Positions 33,981-44,432 of a stretch of 64,000 bases of DNA are shown here, one piece after another. Within the stretch, counting starts at the first letter, position 1, and every line of letters begins with the position of its first letter. The stretch lies in contig MSED01000006.1 in NCBI GenBank assembly GCA_002099365.1, positions 372,001 to 436,000 on the forward strand. The letters are read 5' to 3'. A model generated the notes under the pieces. That model did not search any database, was not told the DNA's origin, and worked only from the letters and a program-made list of their open reading frames with translations. The stretch comes from Phialophora verrucosa (lineage: Eukaryota > Ascomycota > Eurotiomycetes > Chaetothyriales > Herpotrichiellaceae). The translations under genes and the position numbers were made by a program.

Positions 33981-34056
<76 letters not shown>

Positions 34057-34110
34057 ATTATGGTCTACTCCTCCACCACCACCTCCCCATACACCTGATG
34101 TGTTGACCTC
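33576..34110. other. Convergent 3' intergenic region
   Basis: It lies between the LCCL gene and the NTF2-like secreted protein gene, which are convergent. It contains the CA microsatellite and no coding feature. Confidence 0.45.
33985..34054. repeat. (CA)35 microsatellite
   Basis: An uninterrupted run of 35 CA dinucleotides, ending in aatatta. It is 56 bp from the stop codon of the downstream minus-strand gene, so it probably lies in a 3' UTR. Confidence 0.98.
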
Positions 34111-34836
34111 TTACTGGCCCGGAGGTGTACAAGTCCCGCCAATCTCCTCGAGCCACAATCCCGAGTTGAACTCGGAGTAATTTGTCTCGATCTGCCAGCC
34201 CTCGGTCGTGCCGTTGACGTTGCTCGCGTAGATGATGTTGACGCCCTTGACGGGGCTGCCGCTGCCCAGGATCGCGGCCCACCGGAAGGCAATCACCTTG
34301 CAGGTCACGGCGTCGATGCTGTACAGCTGGAACCCAATCGCGGGCTGTGAGCCCTGGCCTTGTTCGAAGGCCTGCTTGCTCGGGAAAGTAGGGCCGCCCA
34401 GCGGGTATCCGGCCAGCCAGTTGATCGAGTCCGAGGTGTCGCTGAAGTCGGAGGCCAGGATGGCTTCGGCGGTGGCGTCGCTGTACGATGTCAGGAGGGA
34501 CGCGAACCCGTTGACCAGGTACGACGCCGTGTCGTCCGTCAGGCAGGTCACGGTGCCGTAGGGCGCCGAGGTGGTCGAAGTGGTGCTCGAGTGGGAGTAG
34601 GTTGTCGTCGTCGTCGGCGCGCTGGTCGTGGTGTATGCGTGTGGTGCCGACATGGTTGGGTATCCCGTCGTGGTGGCGTGGCCGGGGGCCGGGGTCGCTG
34701 CCTTGGTTGTCTTGGGCTCGGGCGTTGGACGCTTGGGAGGAGGCGGTGGCGGTGGCCTGTTGGGTGGTCCGAAGGGCGTGGCGACGGCGATGCCTCCAAG
34801 GGCGGAGAGAGCTAGGATGGTGCTGAAGAACTTCAT
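34111..34836 (-). CDS. Secreted NTF2-like domain protein with Pro/Thr-rich linker
   Basis: Intron-free, 241 aa. MKFFSTILALSALGGIAVAT is a clear signal peptide. Residues about 22-95 form a low-complexity linker, first Pro-rich (RPPPPPPPKRPTPEPK) then Ser/Thr-rich, likely O-glycosylated. The C-terminal domain begins GTVTCLTDDTASYLVNGFAS and continues through ILASDFSDTSDSINWLAGYP and CKVIAFRWAAILGSG to the C-terminal GGTCTPPGQ. It matches the fungal secreted NTF2-like domain family of unknown function. Three cysteines are seen in the mature domain. A cell-wall or secreted location is likely; no enzymatic role is evident. Confidence 0.85.
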   Translation of the reverse strand: MKFFSTILALSALGGIAVATPFGPPNRPPPPPPPKRPTPEPKTTKAATPAPGHATTTGYPTMSAPHAYTTTSAPTTTTTYSHSSTTSTTSAPYGTVTCLTDDTASYLVNGFASLLTSYSDATAEAILASDFSDTSDSINWLAGYPLGGPTFPSKQAFEQGQGSQPAIGFQLYSIDAVTCKVIAFRWAAILGSGSPVKGVNIIYASNVNGTTEGWQIETNYSEFNSGLWLEEIGGTCTPPGQ

Positions 34837-36480
34837 CGTGATGTGTGCGTCTGTGATTGGTGACTTGTTGGTGTTTGTGTGTGTTGGGAATGGGGAGAAT
34901 GAGTGACTTTGGTGAGTTGAACGCGCAACGAGTGACTGGGGTTAGTTGAAAAGAGAGACGACGGTCTGGACCGGTATTGGAAAAGAAAGAAACACACGCT
35001 GTCTATCGAACTGATCCTGATGGGAGACAAGAGATGGGCAAACAGGAAGGGTACCGCCCAAACGTATTATACTCGGCCTTGCGACCGCCATTTTCGATAG
35101 CATCAAGGAGCCTTTTGCCCTCAGGCCAGCCATCACCACGACCGTGGAGATTCGCTGGCGTACGGAGAGCTGACCTCGTAAATGTTTTCGGATCTTCAGC
35201 TTCTCAAATTTCAGGGCATCGATCCCGACAGGGGATGCCGACGGCCGTGGCGAACCTACCCTGGAACATCTGCATCTGTATCTGCGTCTGCGTCAGGATC
35301 TGCCTGATGACCGCCTACAACAGGACGTACTCCAGTACCGTTTTTGGTCCCTTCGTGGCCGAAAAGGGATGGGATGTTCCAAGCTGGCAGGGCAAACATG
35401 CTGAATGCAGATCCGCGACAAGGGAGGAAGCGATAAAGTTGCGTAAGCTTTGCCGAAGAGTAACGGACTGGGTCGTCTTCTTACTGCGACAATTTCCACG
35501 GCTCACCAGATGGCTGGCGGGAAGCTGGTCGACGATCCCCGCGCTCGGAATATTGACAAAGTCTCGACGGTCGACGGTGCCTGCCCCTGGATAGTGGAGC
35601 CCGGTCCGACGATCCCATTGGTCGTGGCGGGCTGATAACACCGCAAGGCTGACGCCTGGCGGGAATTAAGAAATGCTCCTACCGCAGGGCTTGTAACGAC
35701 AGGGATCCGGGCCTTTCGTGTCGTTGCCTCAAGAAGCTGCGAAGGTGCGGAAAGTCGACGATTACGGCAATGTCAACACAGCGATGGAATCTCCGGAAGG
35801 ACGGAGATCGTCCATTCCTTTCACCTACGCAGTACACTCACAGTACACAAGTAATCTCGGCGACCTGCCCCTGGAAGCAGACGTGTCTGACGGATCTTCA
35901 GGAGACCTCCCTTCACTACGTACACAGCGTGCCACGCACAGTCACGATATGTGCAGATTTGGCGACTTCCTGTTTCAGCCCGGGTTCGGAATGCAACACG
36001 CGCAGAAATTCGGGACTGAGCGTTGGCCAGCACCAGGCCCGCTGTCTAGCCAGCCAGCTGACCAGATATGGAGCGCAGAAGCGCCACGCGCCATGTGCGA
36101 ACTCAGTCTCCAATAGTCGAGTGAGGCAAACCGTCCGAAGCAGGCAAGGGTGAAGCCATGGGAGAGAAAAGTGCATCCTGTTTACGATCTCGGCCAGAAT
36201 GGTAAAGTGAAGCCACGCTGATTAATTATCTGAAAAAGCCACGAAGAGTCCAGAACATGCTCGCTAGTCGCCAACGGAAGTACGTACCGTTAACCCGTGA
36301 CGAGCTTGTGAAACGAAGTGCTTCGACCTAAGATTTCCGTGCTGTGTAAAATATACTGTGTAGAAGAGATGCTCATGAAAGAGACTACCTAAGAAATAGC
36401 ATGCGGGTATTATGTTCGCTCCCTCCTTTTACTACTCCCTTCCCAGATGCAATGATATCCACATGCTAATGCCTCGTGCC
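34837..36480. other. Intergenic, 1.6 kb
   Basis: No gene recognised. Open frames of 130-205 codons on the plus strand (around 34977-36116) have irregular composition and no family motifs or splice partners, so I treat them as chance. Confidence 0.35.
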
Positions 36481-39400
36481 CTACGCTGATCTCCTATGAT
36501 AACGATGCCTCCTGATCGGAGTGACCGTTGGAAGCTCGGCCCCTGATGAGCTTGTAGTTGTCGGCGTCGGATCGGGAGAGGGAGTCGGATCCGCGGTTGT
36601 TGTAGTTGGCTCTGTAGCCGCAGGGGTTATCGATGTCGGTGTCGGCACCAGCGCATCAGCATCAAGGGTGCTTGTAGCTTCTAGAGCAGGAGGAGAGGTT
36701 GTGGTCGGAGGGCCGCCATTGAAGATATTTGCAGCCGTGGTCGTATACGCAGCGCCTAGGGAGCCAGCCAAGGGCCCACCTTCACTGTACGTTGTGTTGT
36801 CAGCATTGGCTGGAGCCGTCAGGTTAAATGGAGGTCGCTCGCCATACGGACTACTCGAGTTGACAGGGGGCGGACTGAAGGTCAGATTGGTGCCAGGGGC
36901 GCTACCCCAGGTCGGAAGGCCAGTGCTGTTGGAATATCCTCCAGTGGTCCCATTTCCACCTGTCCAGCTGCCGTTGCTGAGACCCAATCTGATGTTGTCA
37001 ATATCCAGGAGCGGAGACGTAGTATCTGCCCCGTCACAGCTGAAGACGAAGGAGAAGGTGCTTGCGGAAGAGGTGATCTGGAATTCTAAGCCTGTCATGG
37101 TCCAAGCACTGGCGGTCGACAAAGAGCCAATCGTTGCTAGAATTCCCTCATCGTTCGACACGGCCAAGGTACACCCATCCGGAGTGTCTGCAGAAGCCGG
37201 AACTCTGTATGCGAATGAGTACCAATAAGATCCGTTCGTCGCTGGAGTACTGAGTGTTTGTGCCAGAGTAGCAGTCACGTCTTCGAAAGTCGGCTGGAAC
37301 CGAGCGAATCCTTTGCCGTCGTACGCCTCATCCGGTGACGAAATGTCCCGTCTGTGCTTAGCCGGTGACGAAGAGTCAGACACACCTCCCCACACGATGT
37401 CCACTTCATCCAATGTCCAGCCAGTTTCGCTACATTCGAAGCTCGGGTTCTGGAGGATCTGAGAGGGTGCAGTAGCATCACACGAAGACGTGTCGTGGGC
37501 TGGATAGGTCGAGTTGCTGGTCCAATTTCCTGCTGTCCCGTTGTGCGGGATAATCGGAATAGCAGGCGCTGTTTGTGTTGGCCAGGGTCTAGAAAACGCG
37601 CCCGTTGTCGATGACGTGCTCGTTTCCGTCGGGAGCACATACAGAGTCGACGTTGTTGTGGTCAAGCTCGACGAGGTCGTGATGCTAATAGTGACGTTCC
37701 ACGGAACAGTGCCGTTCCAATCCGTCCAGTCTGTCCAGTTGCCTCCCAGAGATCCGTTATAGGCAGGAATTGTCGGGAAACCAGCCAGGGAGCTCGTTGT
37801 AGAGGAAGCAACCACTGAAGATGTGGTAATATTCCAATCGGCCCAAGTTCCGTTCCAGTCGGTCCAGTTAACAGAGGGATAGGATCCGTTATAAGCAGGG
37901 ATCGTAGGGTAGCCGGCAACGGAGCTAGTGGTGGATGTCGGACCCAATGACGAAGTCGTTGCCGCATTCACCGGAAGCAGTGAAGACGTGGTTGTCGCAG
38001 AAGTGCTTAAGACAATTGGGCTGCTCGTCGTGGTCCAATCTAACCAAATCGAATTCGAGTCGTTGAAGTTTGTCCAGTTGCCTGTTCCGTTGAAGGCCGG
38101 GAATGTCGGATACCCTGCCGGCGAGCTGGATGTGGTCGAAACAGTGGAGCTGCTGGTAGTTGTCCCTAAGAAGCTTTGTTAGTACGTACAAGTGCTGTTA
38201 AGACAACATAGAATCTTTGTCGTCGCGAGGATCTTCCGAGAAGGGAACTTACAATCTAACCAGATGGAATTAGAGTCATTGTAGTTCGACCAATTTCCTG
38301 GTCCAGTGTACGGCGGAATGGTTGGGAACGCGAAGGCCGAAGTGCTTGTCGAGGAAGACCATGTCGTGGCCGCATCAACCGGGATGTTGGATGTTGTAGT
38401 TGTTAGCGATGAGGTCGATGTGACGTATAAGGTGCTCGTCCTGGTGGTGGTTCGAGTCCAATCCAGCCAAATTGAGTTCGAGTCATTGAAGTTCGTCCAG
38501 TTGCCATTAGTCCAGTTGCCACCTGTTGGATACGGGAAAGCGGAGCTGGTAGTTGACGTGGTAACGGCGTCGACCGGCAAAGATGAAGTAGTGGTGCTCG
38601 AGGAGGTCAGGCTCCAATCCAACCAGATGGAATTTGAATCATTGAAATTTGACCAGTTGCCGTTTGTCCAGTTTCCGCCAGAAGGATATGCGAAAGTCGA
38701 GCTCGTGGTGGTGGTGATGGCATCCACCGGCAAGGCAGAAGTGGTCAGACTTGTTGACGTAGAGGTCAAGCTCCAATCGAGCCAGACGGAGTTCGAATCA
38801 TTGAAATTCGACCAATTGCCGTTGGAAGGGTAGGCGAAATGTGAGCTTGTGGTCAAAGAAGCACTGGTACTAGTGGTGACAACGTCAACTGGAGAAGCAG
38901 AAGTGGTGAGGCTTGTCGAGGTTGGGGAGCCTGAGGTCCAATCCAGCCAGACAGAGTTTGAATCATTGTAGTTCGACCAATTACCATTGGAAGGGTAGGC
39001 AAAGTGGGAGGTCGAGCTCAAGTAAGCACTGGTGCTAGTAGTGATGGCGTCGACTGGCAGAGGAGAGGCCGTGCTACTTGAAGAAGCTGTAGACGTAAAC
39101 TTCCAATCCAACCAGGAAGTCTCGTTGCCGTTCCAGTCGCTCCAATTGCCCTTTGTCGGATAGCTCGAAAACGTGGACAGGACGCTTGCGGTGGACGTGG
39201 CACTGGGATTTGTCGTGGTTGAGGATTCTACAAAGAGGTCAGTAGGTCAAATCCAATGGGCCACCATTACCTACCGTCGGCAACAGGGCTGATATCAAGG
39301 GTGGTTGCGGAGCAGCCACTCGGTCCCGAACTTCCGAACACGATGAAGACTGTGCCTGATTGATCGACGCAAGTAGAGACGCTCTGCGACTGAAGGGAAA

Positions 39401-42400
39401 GAATTCCATTGCCATCAATAGTCCACTTGGAGAGGTTGCCACTCTTGGTCGTGATCAAGTGGAAGATCAGATAGGGCTGACTGGAGTCCGTATCCACATA
39501 GGATGAGCCCACTCGCAAGTAATCCTCGGTGTCCAAGAAGAACTGCGCTGCCGAGGACCGGTCGCTAACCAAGACACCCACTCCATTAGCCCACCCCAAG
39601 TATTGAAGATCTCGCTTCGTATGCTGGCCGCTGGTGGCACTAATGTAGAACACGTCTGTTGCGGGAGGAGCAAGACTGCTTGCAGGACTTATACTTGTCG
39701 TCAAGCTGCTAGAGGTGGTTGAAGCATCAATACTCAGCGTAGAGACTGTGCTGGACGTCGTCGTCTCCCAATCTTCCCAGCTAGAATTGCCCGAGTGCGT
39801 CCAGTTGGCTGGAATTGTGGGGATGGCAAAGGCCGAGCCTGTAGAGGTGGACGAGACACTTCGAGTCCAATCCAACCAAGCACTGCCGTTCTCGGAAGGC
39901 CAAGCAGGGTACCCAGCAAAGGAAGTCGTTGGAAGCGCACTGGTTGTGGTTGTTGCGTCAACTGACTGGAGAGTCGAAGCAGAAGTAGATGAAGCTGTCC
40001 AGTCTAACCAAGCACTTCCGTTTTCTGATGGCCAAGGCCAATAACCAATGCCTGAGCTTGTCGTCGACGTGGTGGTAGCTGCAACATCGATTGGAAGAAC
40101 GCTCGAAGTAGACGAAACAGTCCTTGTCCAGTCTAACCAGGCGCTTCCGTTCTCTGACGGCCAAGGCCAATAAGACATTCCGGAGCTTGTGGAGGTGGTT
40201 GTAGCAGTGGAGGTCGTAGTGGCAGCATCGACTGGAAGAACGCTCGAGGTAGATAAAACCGTCCTCGTCCAGTCCAGCCAAGCGCTGCCATTTTCCGACG
40301 GCCAAGGCCAAGAGCTGAGGCTTGAGCTTGTAGTGGCGGCATCAACTGGGAGGATACTTGAGCTAGTCGAGGTTGACGAAACTGTCCTAGTCCAGTCCAG
40401 CCACGCGCTTCCATTTTCTGACGGCCATGGCCAGTAGCCTGCCGTCGATGTTGTCGTCGAGCTAGCTGTGCTCACAGACGAGCTTGTCGTAGCAGCGTCC
40501 ACCGAAACAATGCTTGATGTTGTTGCGGTCGACGAAAGAGTCCAGTCTAGCCAAGCACTGCCGTTCTCCGAGGGCCATGGCCAATAGCCTGCACTCGAAG
40601 TGGAGGTAGTTGTGGTGAGGGCGCTCGTAGTAGCTGCGTCGACATTGGAGGCAGTCGAGGTTGACGAAATTGACCGTGTCCAATCAAGCCAGGCGCTTCC
40701 ATTCTCCGACGGCCACGGCCAATAACCCGGGCCTGAGGTTGAGGTAGTTGTACTGATAGACGAACTTGTAGTAACTGCGTCCACTGGGAGAATGCTTGAG
40801 GTAGTCGAAGAAGCGGCTGTCCGAGTCCAATCGAGCCAGGCACTGCCGTTCTCTGATGGCCACGGCCAATAGCCAGGACTTGAGGTCGAGGTACTTGTGG
40901 TGAGAGCGCTCGTAGTAGCTGCGTCGACCGGCAGATTGCTTGAGGTAGTCGAAGAAGCAGTTGTCTGAGTCCAATCGAGCCAGGCACTGCCGCTCTCTGA
41001 CGGCCATGGCCAACTATATGCTGCCGATGATGTGCTCGAGATGGCCGACGTCGTTGTTGCCGGATGAACAGACAGGGAGCTCGAAGTCGAGGAAGTGGTT
41101 GTTTGAGTCCAGTCTAGCCAGGCACTTCCGTTCTCCGACGGCCACGGCCAACTATAGGCGGCCGATGAAGTGCCCGAGCTACTCGATGTCGTTGTGACTG
41201 CATCCACATACAGAGAGCTCGAAGTTGAAGAAGTGGTTGTCTGAGTCCAGTCTAACCATGCGCTTGCACTCTCCGACGGCCATGACCACACAGAGCCGAT
41301 GGGTCTATAGCCCGTCGAAGAAGCGGTACTTGACGAACTAGACGTCGTCGAAGCGGCCTCGACGTATAGTGAGCTCGAGGTTGAGGAAGTCGTGGTTTGG
41401 GTCCAGTCTAGCCAAGCACTTCCATTCTCCGACGGCCATGGCCACGATCCAGTAGGTCCATAGCCTGTTGATGAAGTTCCCGAAACACTCGACGTGGTTG
41501 ATGCGGCATCGACGGGCAAGGAGCTCGAACTTGATGACGAGGTTGACGATGCAGCCTTGGTCCAGTCCAGCCATGCGCTGCCATTCTCTGAAGGCCAAGC
41601 AAAGCTAGTTGGTCTGTAGGATACTGTGGAGGTGGTCGAGGTTGTCAAGGCCGTTGTTACAGCATCGACGGACAGTGAGCTTAATGTGGATGCTGAAGTC
41701 GATGATGATGCTCGAGTCCAATCCAACCACGCGCTGCCGTTCTCTGAAGGCCAAGCGAAGCTAGTAGGTTGATAACCCACAGAGGTGCTCGAGCTGGTTG
41801 AACTCGTCAATGCAGGGTCGACATGCAGTGAGCTTGACGTTGACGAGGAAGACGACGTTGCTCCCCTAGTCCAATCAAGCCAAGCACTGCCATTCTCAGA
41901 AGGCCAAACAAAGCTTGTAGGATGATAACCTAGCGAAGTGCTCGAGCTAGTTGAACTCGTCACTGCAGGGCCGACGTACAGTGAGCTTGACGTTGATGAA
42001 GAAGACGTTGATGCAACCCGAGTCCAATCGAGCCAAGCACTGCCACTTTCGGAGGGCCAAGCAAAGCTGGTTGGCCTATAGGCGATCGAGGAAGTCGACG
42101 TCGTTGTTGCAAGGGAGGAGGTCGTTGAAAGATCGTCAACCAGGGCGGAACTGGTGGTCGACGAAGTTAAGCTCCAATCTAACCACGCACTGCCGTTCTC
42201 GGAAGGCCAAGCAAAGCTAGGCCTATAGTCATTCGAAGTAGTGGTTAAGGGGGCCAGCGTGGTTGTGGTGATGGAAGAAGTTGTGGTGATGCCATCAACT
42301 ACGAGGGAGCTGGTAGTGGATGAGTCCCAGTCCTCCCACTCCATCGAGAACGATGGCCGCCCGCCTCCTGGTCGTGCGGGTCGTCCAGGTCGGCCGGACG

Positions 42401-44432
42401 GTGTTGGACTAGTCTTCGTTGTCCCAGCAGCAGGTTTGTTCGTCGTAGTTGAAGTGAATGCTGATGACGTGGCAGTAGAGTGAGTGGTTGCTGGATCAAC
42501 AGGCATCTCTGATGAGTTATCAGGGCCACCGGTACTAGAAGCCTTCTTAGTGGACGTCGTCGAAGTGGTTTCGTCCTCCCAATCCAACCAATTGCCAGAA
42601 TGAGAGCTCCTGGTTGGCCTGCCGGGTCGAGTGTGCGGGGCGGTGGTTAACTTCGTTGTTGAAGTATCATCAGGAGAACCGCTGTGCGGGCCAGCAGACA
42701 AGCTGCTGGTAGTTCCTCGAGAGGTAGGGTCCACCGGCAGCGAAGATGCAGATGAACTCGACGAAGACGAGGTTTCCCGATCTTCCCAGTCAAGCCATTC
42801 AGAGGAACCGCTGTGGTGAACTGAACCGCCGAACGGTGGACGTGACGAGCCGCTAGGCGGGTTTCTACCTGGCTTGGTAGTTGAAGCGCCCACACCACCA
42901 GGCGTAGTAGTCCCGGCAGGGTGATCCGTGACAGGACCTGTACTGTGCGGATGACTTGAGGACGGGGTTCCGACTGTAGTTCCATCAACGGGGCTTGAAC
43001 CTCCTGGACCGTTCCCGGGGTTGCTAGGGGCAGAAGACGAAGGGCCAATCGTGGTCCCGTCAACTGGAGTTGAACCTTCTGGATCGTTCCCAGGTTTGCC
43101 AGGGACTGAAGAAGAGGGGCCAGTCGTGGGGCCATCTACTGTGGTTGGACCCCCTGAACCGTTCCCAGGTTTGCTAGTGAGAGAGGGAGATGGGCCGGTC
43201 GTTGTGCCGTCAACTGGATCTGAACCTCCCGGACCGTTTCCTGGCTTTCCTGTTGTATATGGCTGCTTTGTTGTCGTATGAGATGGACCTGCTGGACCGC
43301 CTCCTGAGTGATTAGGTCTGCTCGTCGGTGAACTAGAGGACCCTGGAAATCCCGGGTTGCTTGTTCCAGAGGTAGGTTTTCCCGTCTCGCCCGATGTTGT
43401 GTGAGAAGGACCGACAGGGGGAGTGTGACCTCCATTTCTGCCAGAGGTGGAGCTAGAAGTGGTGGCGGTCTTCGAGCCGCTCGAGCTTCCACCGTCACCG
43501 CTTCCAGCGCCGCCTGTCGGAGGGCTGCTTCCGTGCCACGGATGATGGACTTCCCAAGAACCGTCTCGGCCACCACCACCAGGCGTTGTCGCAGATGAGC
43601 CATCAGACCCAGCGCCGGTTTGACCATCGCCACGTTTATCCCCTGCCCAACCACAAGTGAAGCTGTGCGAGATGGAATAAGTCGTCTGGCCGTCCGAGCT
43701 ACCAGGTTCGGTCGCGTATTCTGGCCCATACGGTTGAGAGTACAAGTCGCAATATTGACCTTGACTAACACCATTCTTGGAAAGGACATAGGTGTTGAAA
43801 AACTTGCAACCAACCGCACTACAGGCGCTCGCGCAGTTCGCGGTATCGAATGAGCCGTAGAAGACTTCTGAGCCTATAAACGAACCGGAGTTTGGCGGTG
43901 GATGAATGGCGGAGCCAGCCAGGAACGTTGGAACGTCGAATCCTGCAGGGGTGGTGAGAGTACTGTTCGTGTAGCCATTGTTTCCAGCGATCACAGCGTT
44001 AGCACCGTTCGACGCGCTGACGGTAATCGATCCAGCCGAGAAAGAACACTTGATCGAGGGGGCGGATCCACCGACTTGCTTCTCGAAGTATATTTGGAAA
44101 GAGGAGCACTCGTCAATGCTGTCACAAATCGCGGCGCAAATGCTGCTGTCATACTCGTCAAGTGTCGTATAGCCTAGGAATCCGTCTCCTGAGCTCCACG
44201 TTTGCCCATTGTTAAATGCTTCGTAATAACCAGTCGGGGTCGCGGCGGAGGCGGCAGCGTCAGAGAAGACCTTGTTCGCGGCCCATTCAGCGGCAAGAGG
44301 GTCGGTACATGAGCAGGTCGGCTCGACGTCGCGTTCCAAGACATTTTTCTTCCATGGCAGATAGCCCTCCCATCTTCCCAGCGAACCTAATGCAACATTA
44401 GAAAACAGAAAGAAATAAAAGAATGGCAGCAT
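36481..44432 (-). CDS. Giant secreted WLDW-repeat glycoprotein
   Basis: Three exons, complement(36481-38165, 38253-39227, 39275-44432), total 7,818 nt (2,605 aa). MLPFFYFFLFSNVALGS is a signal peptide. Residues about 40-260 hold a Cys-rich PAN/apple-like fungal module (YTTLDEYDSSICAAICDSIDECSSFQIYFEKQ, split as usual). A Gly/Ser/Thr/Pro region follows with about four copies of a PVDGTTxGPSSS unit. Seventeen repeats with the core SENGSAWLDW lie at residues about 735-1520. A single globular-looking block (about 1590-1715, SSAAQFFLDTEDYLRVG) comes next, then seven NxSNxNDSNSxWLDW-type repeats. Near the C-terminus is a carbohydrate-binding-like domain (QILQNPSFECSETGW ... LLDIDNIRLG). N-glycosylation sequons occur in nearly every repeat. 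No GPI signal is obvious; the end is basic (RRHRYHRRSA). Cell-surface adhesion or wall function is inference. Confidence 0.85.
38040..39130 (-). repeat. Second repeat class, NDSNS(I/V)WLDW
   Basis: Six copies of NDSNS followed by I or V and WLDW, preceded by NWSNY, NWSNF or NWTNF, plus one variant (NWSDWNGNETSWLDW), occur after the globular block of the giant glycoprotein. Both introns interrupt this repeat zone or its edge. The shared WLDW ending ties it to the upstream 17-copy array. Confidence 0.85.
39870..42215 (-). repeat. 17 protein-coding tandem repeats, SENGSAWLDW core
   Basis: Within the giant glycoprotein exon, 17 copies of a roughly 45-50-residue unit occur. Each has an aromatic/Pro lead-in (YWPWPS or YRPTSFAWPS), the near-invariant SENGSAWLDW (variants SESGSAWLDW, SESASAWLDW), and a Ser/Thr spacer ending in VDAATT-like residues. 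The core DNA is highly conserved while spacers vary in length, which suggests gene conversion or unequal crossing-over with selection on the core. Confidence 0.9.

Noticed and set aside
36521..37228. 235-codon plus-strand ORF opposite the giant glycoprotein
   Set aside because: Antisense shadow of Ser/Thr-rich coding sequence (Val/Gly-rich translation).
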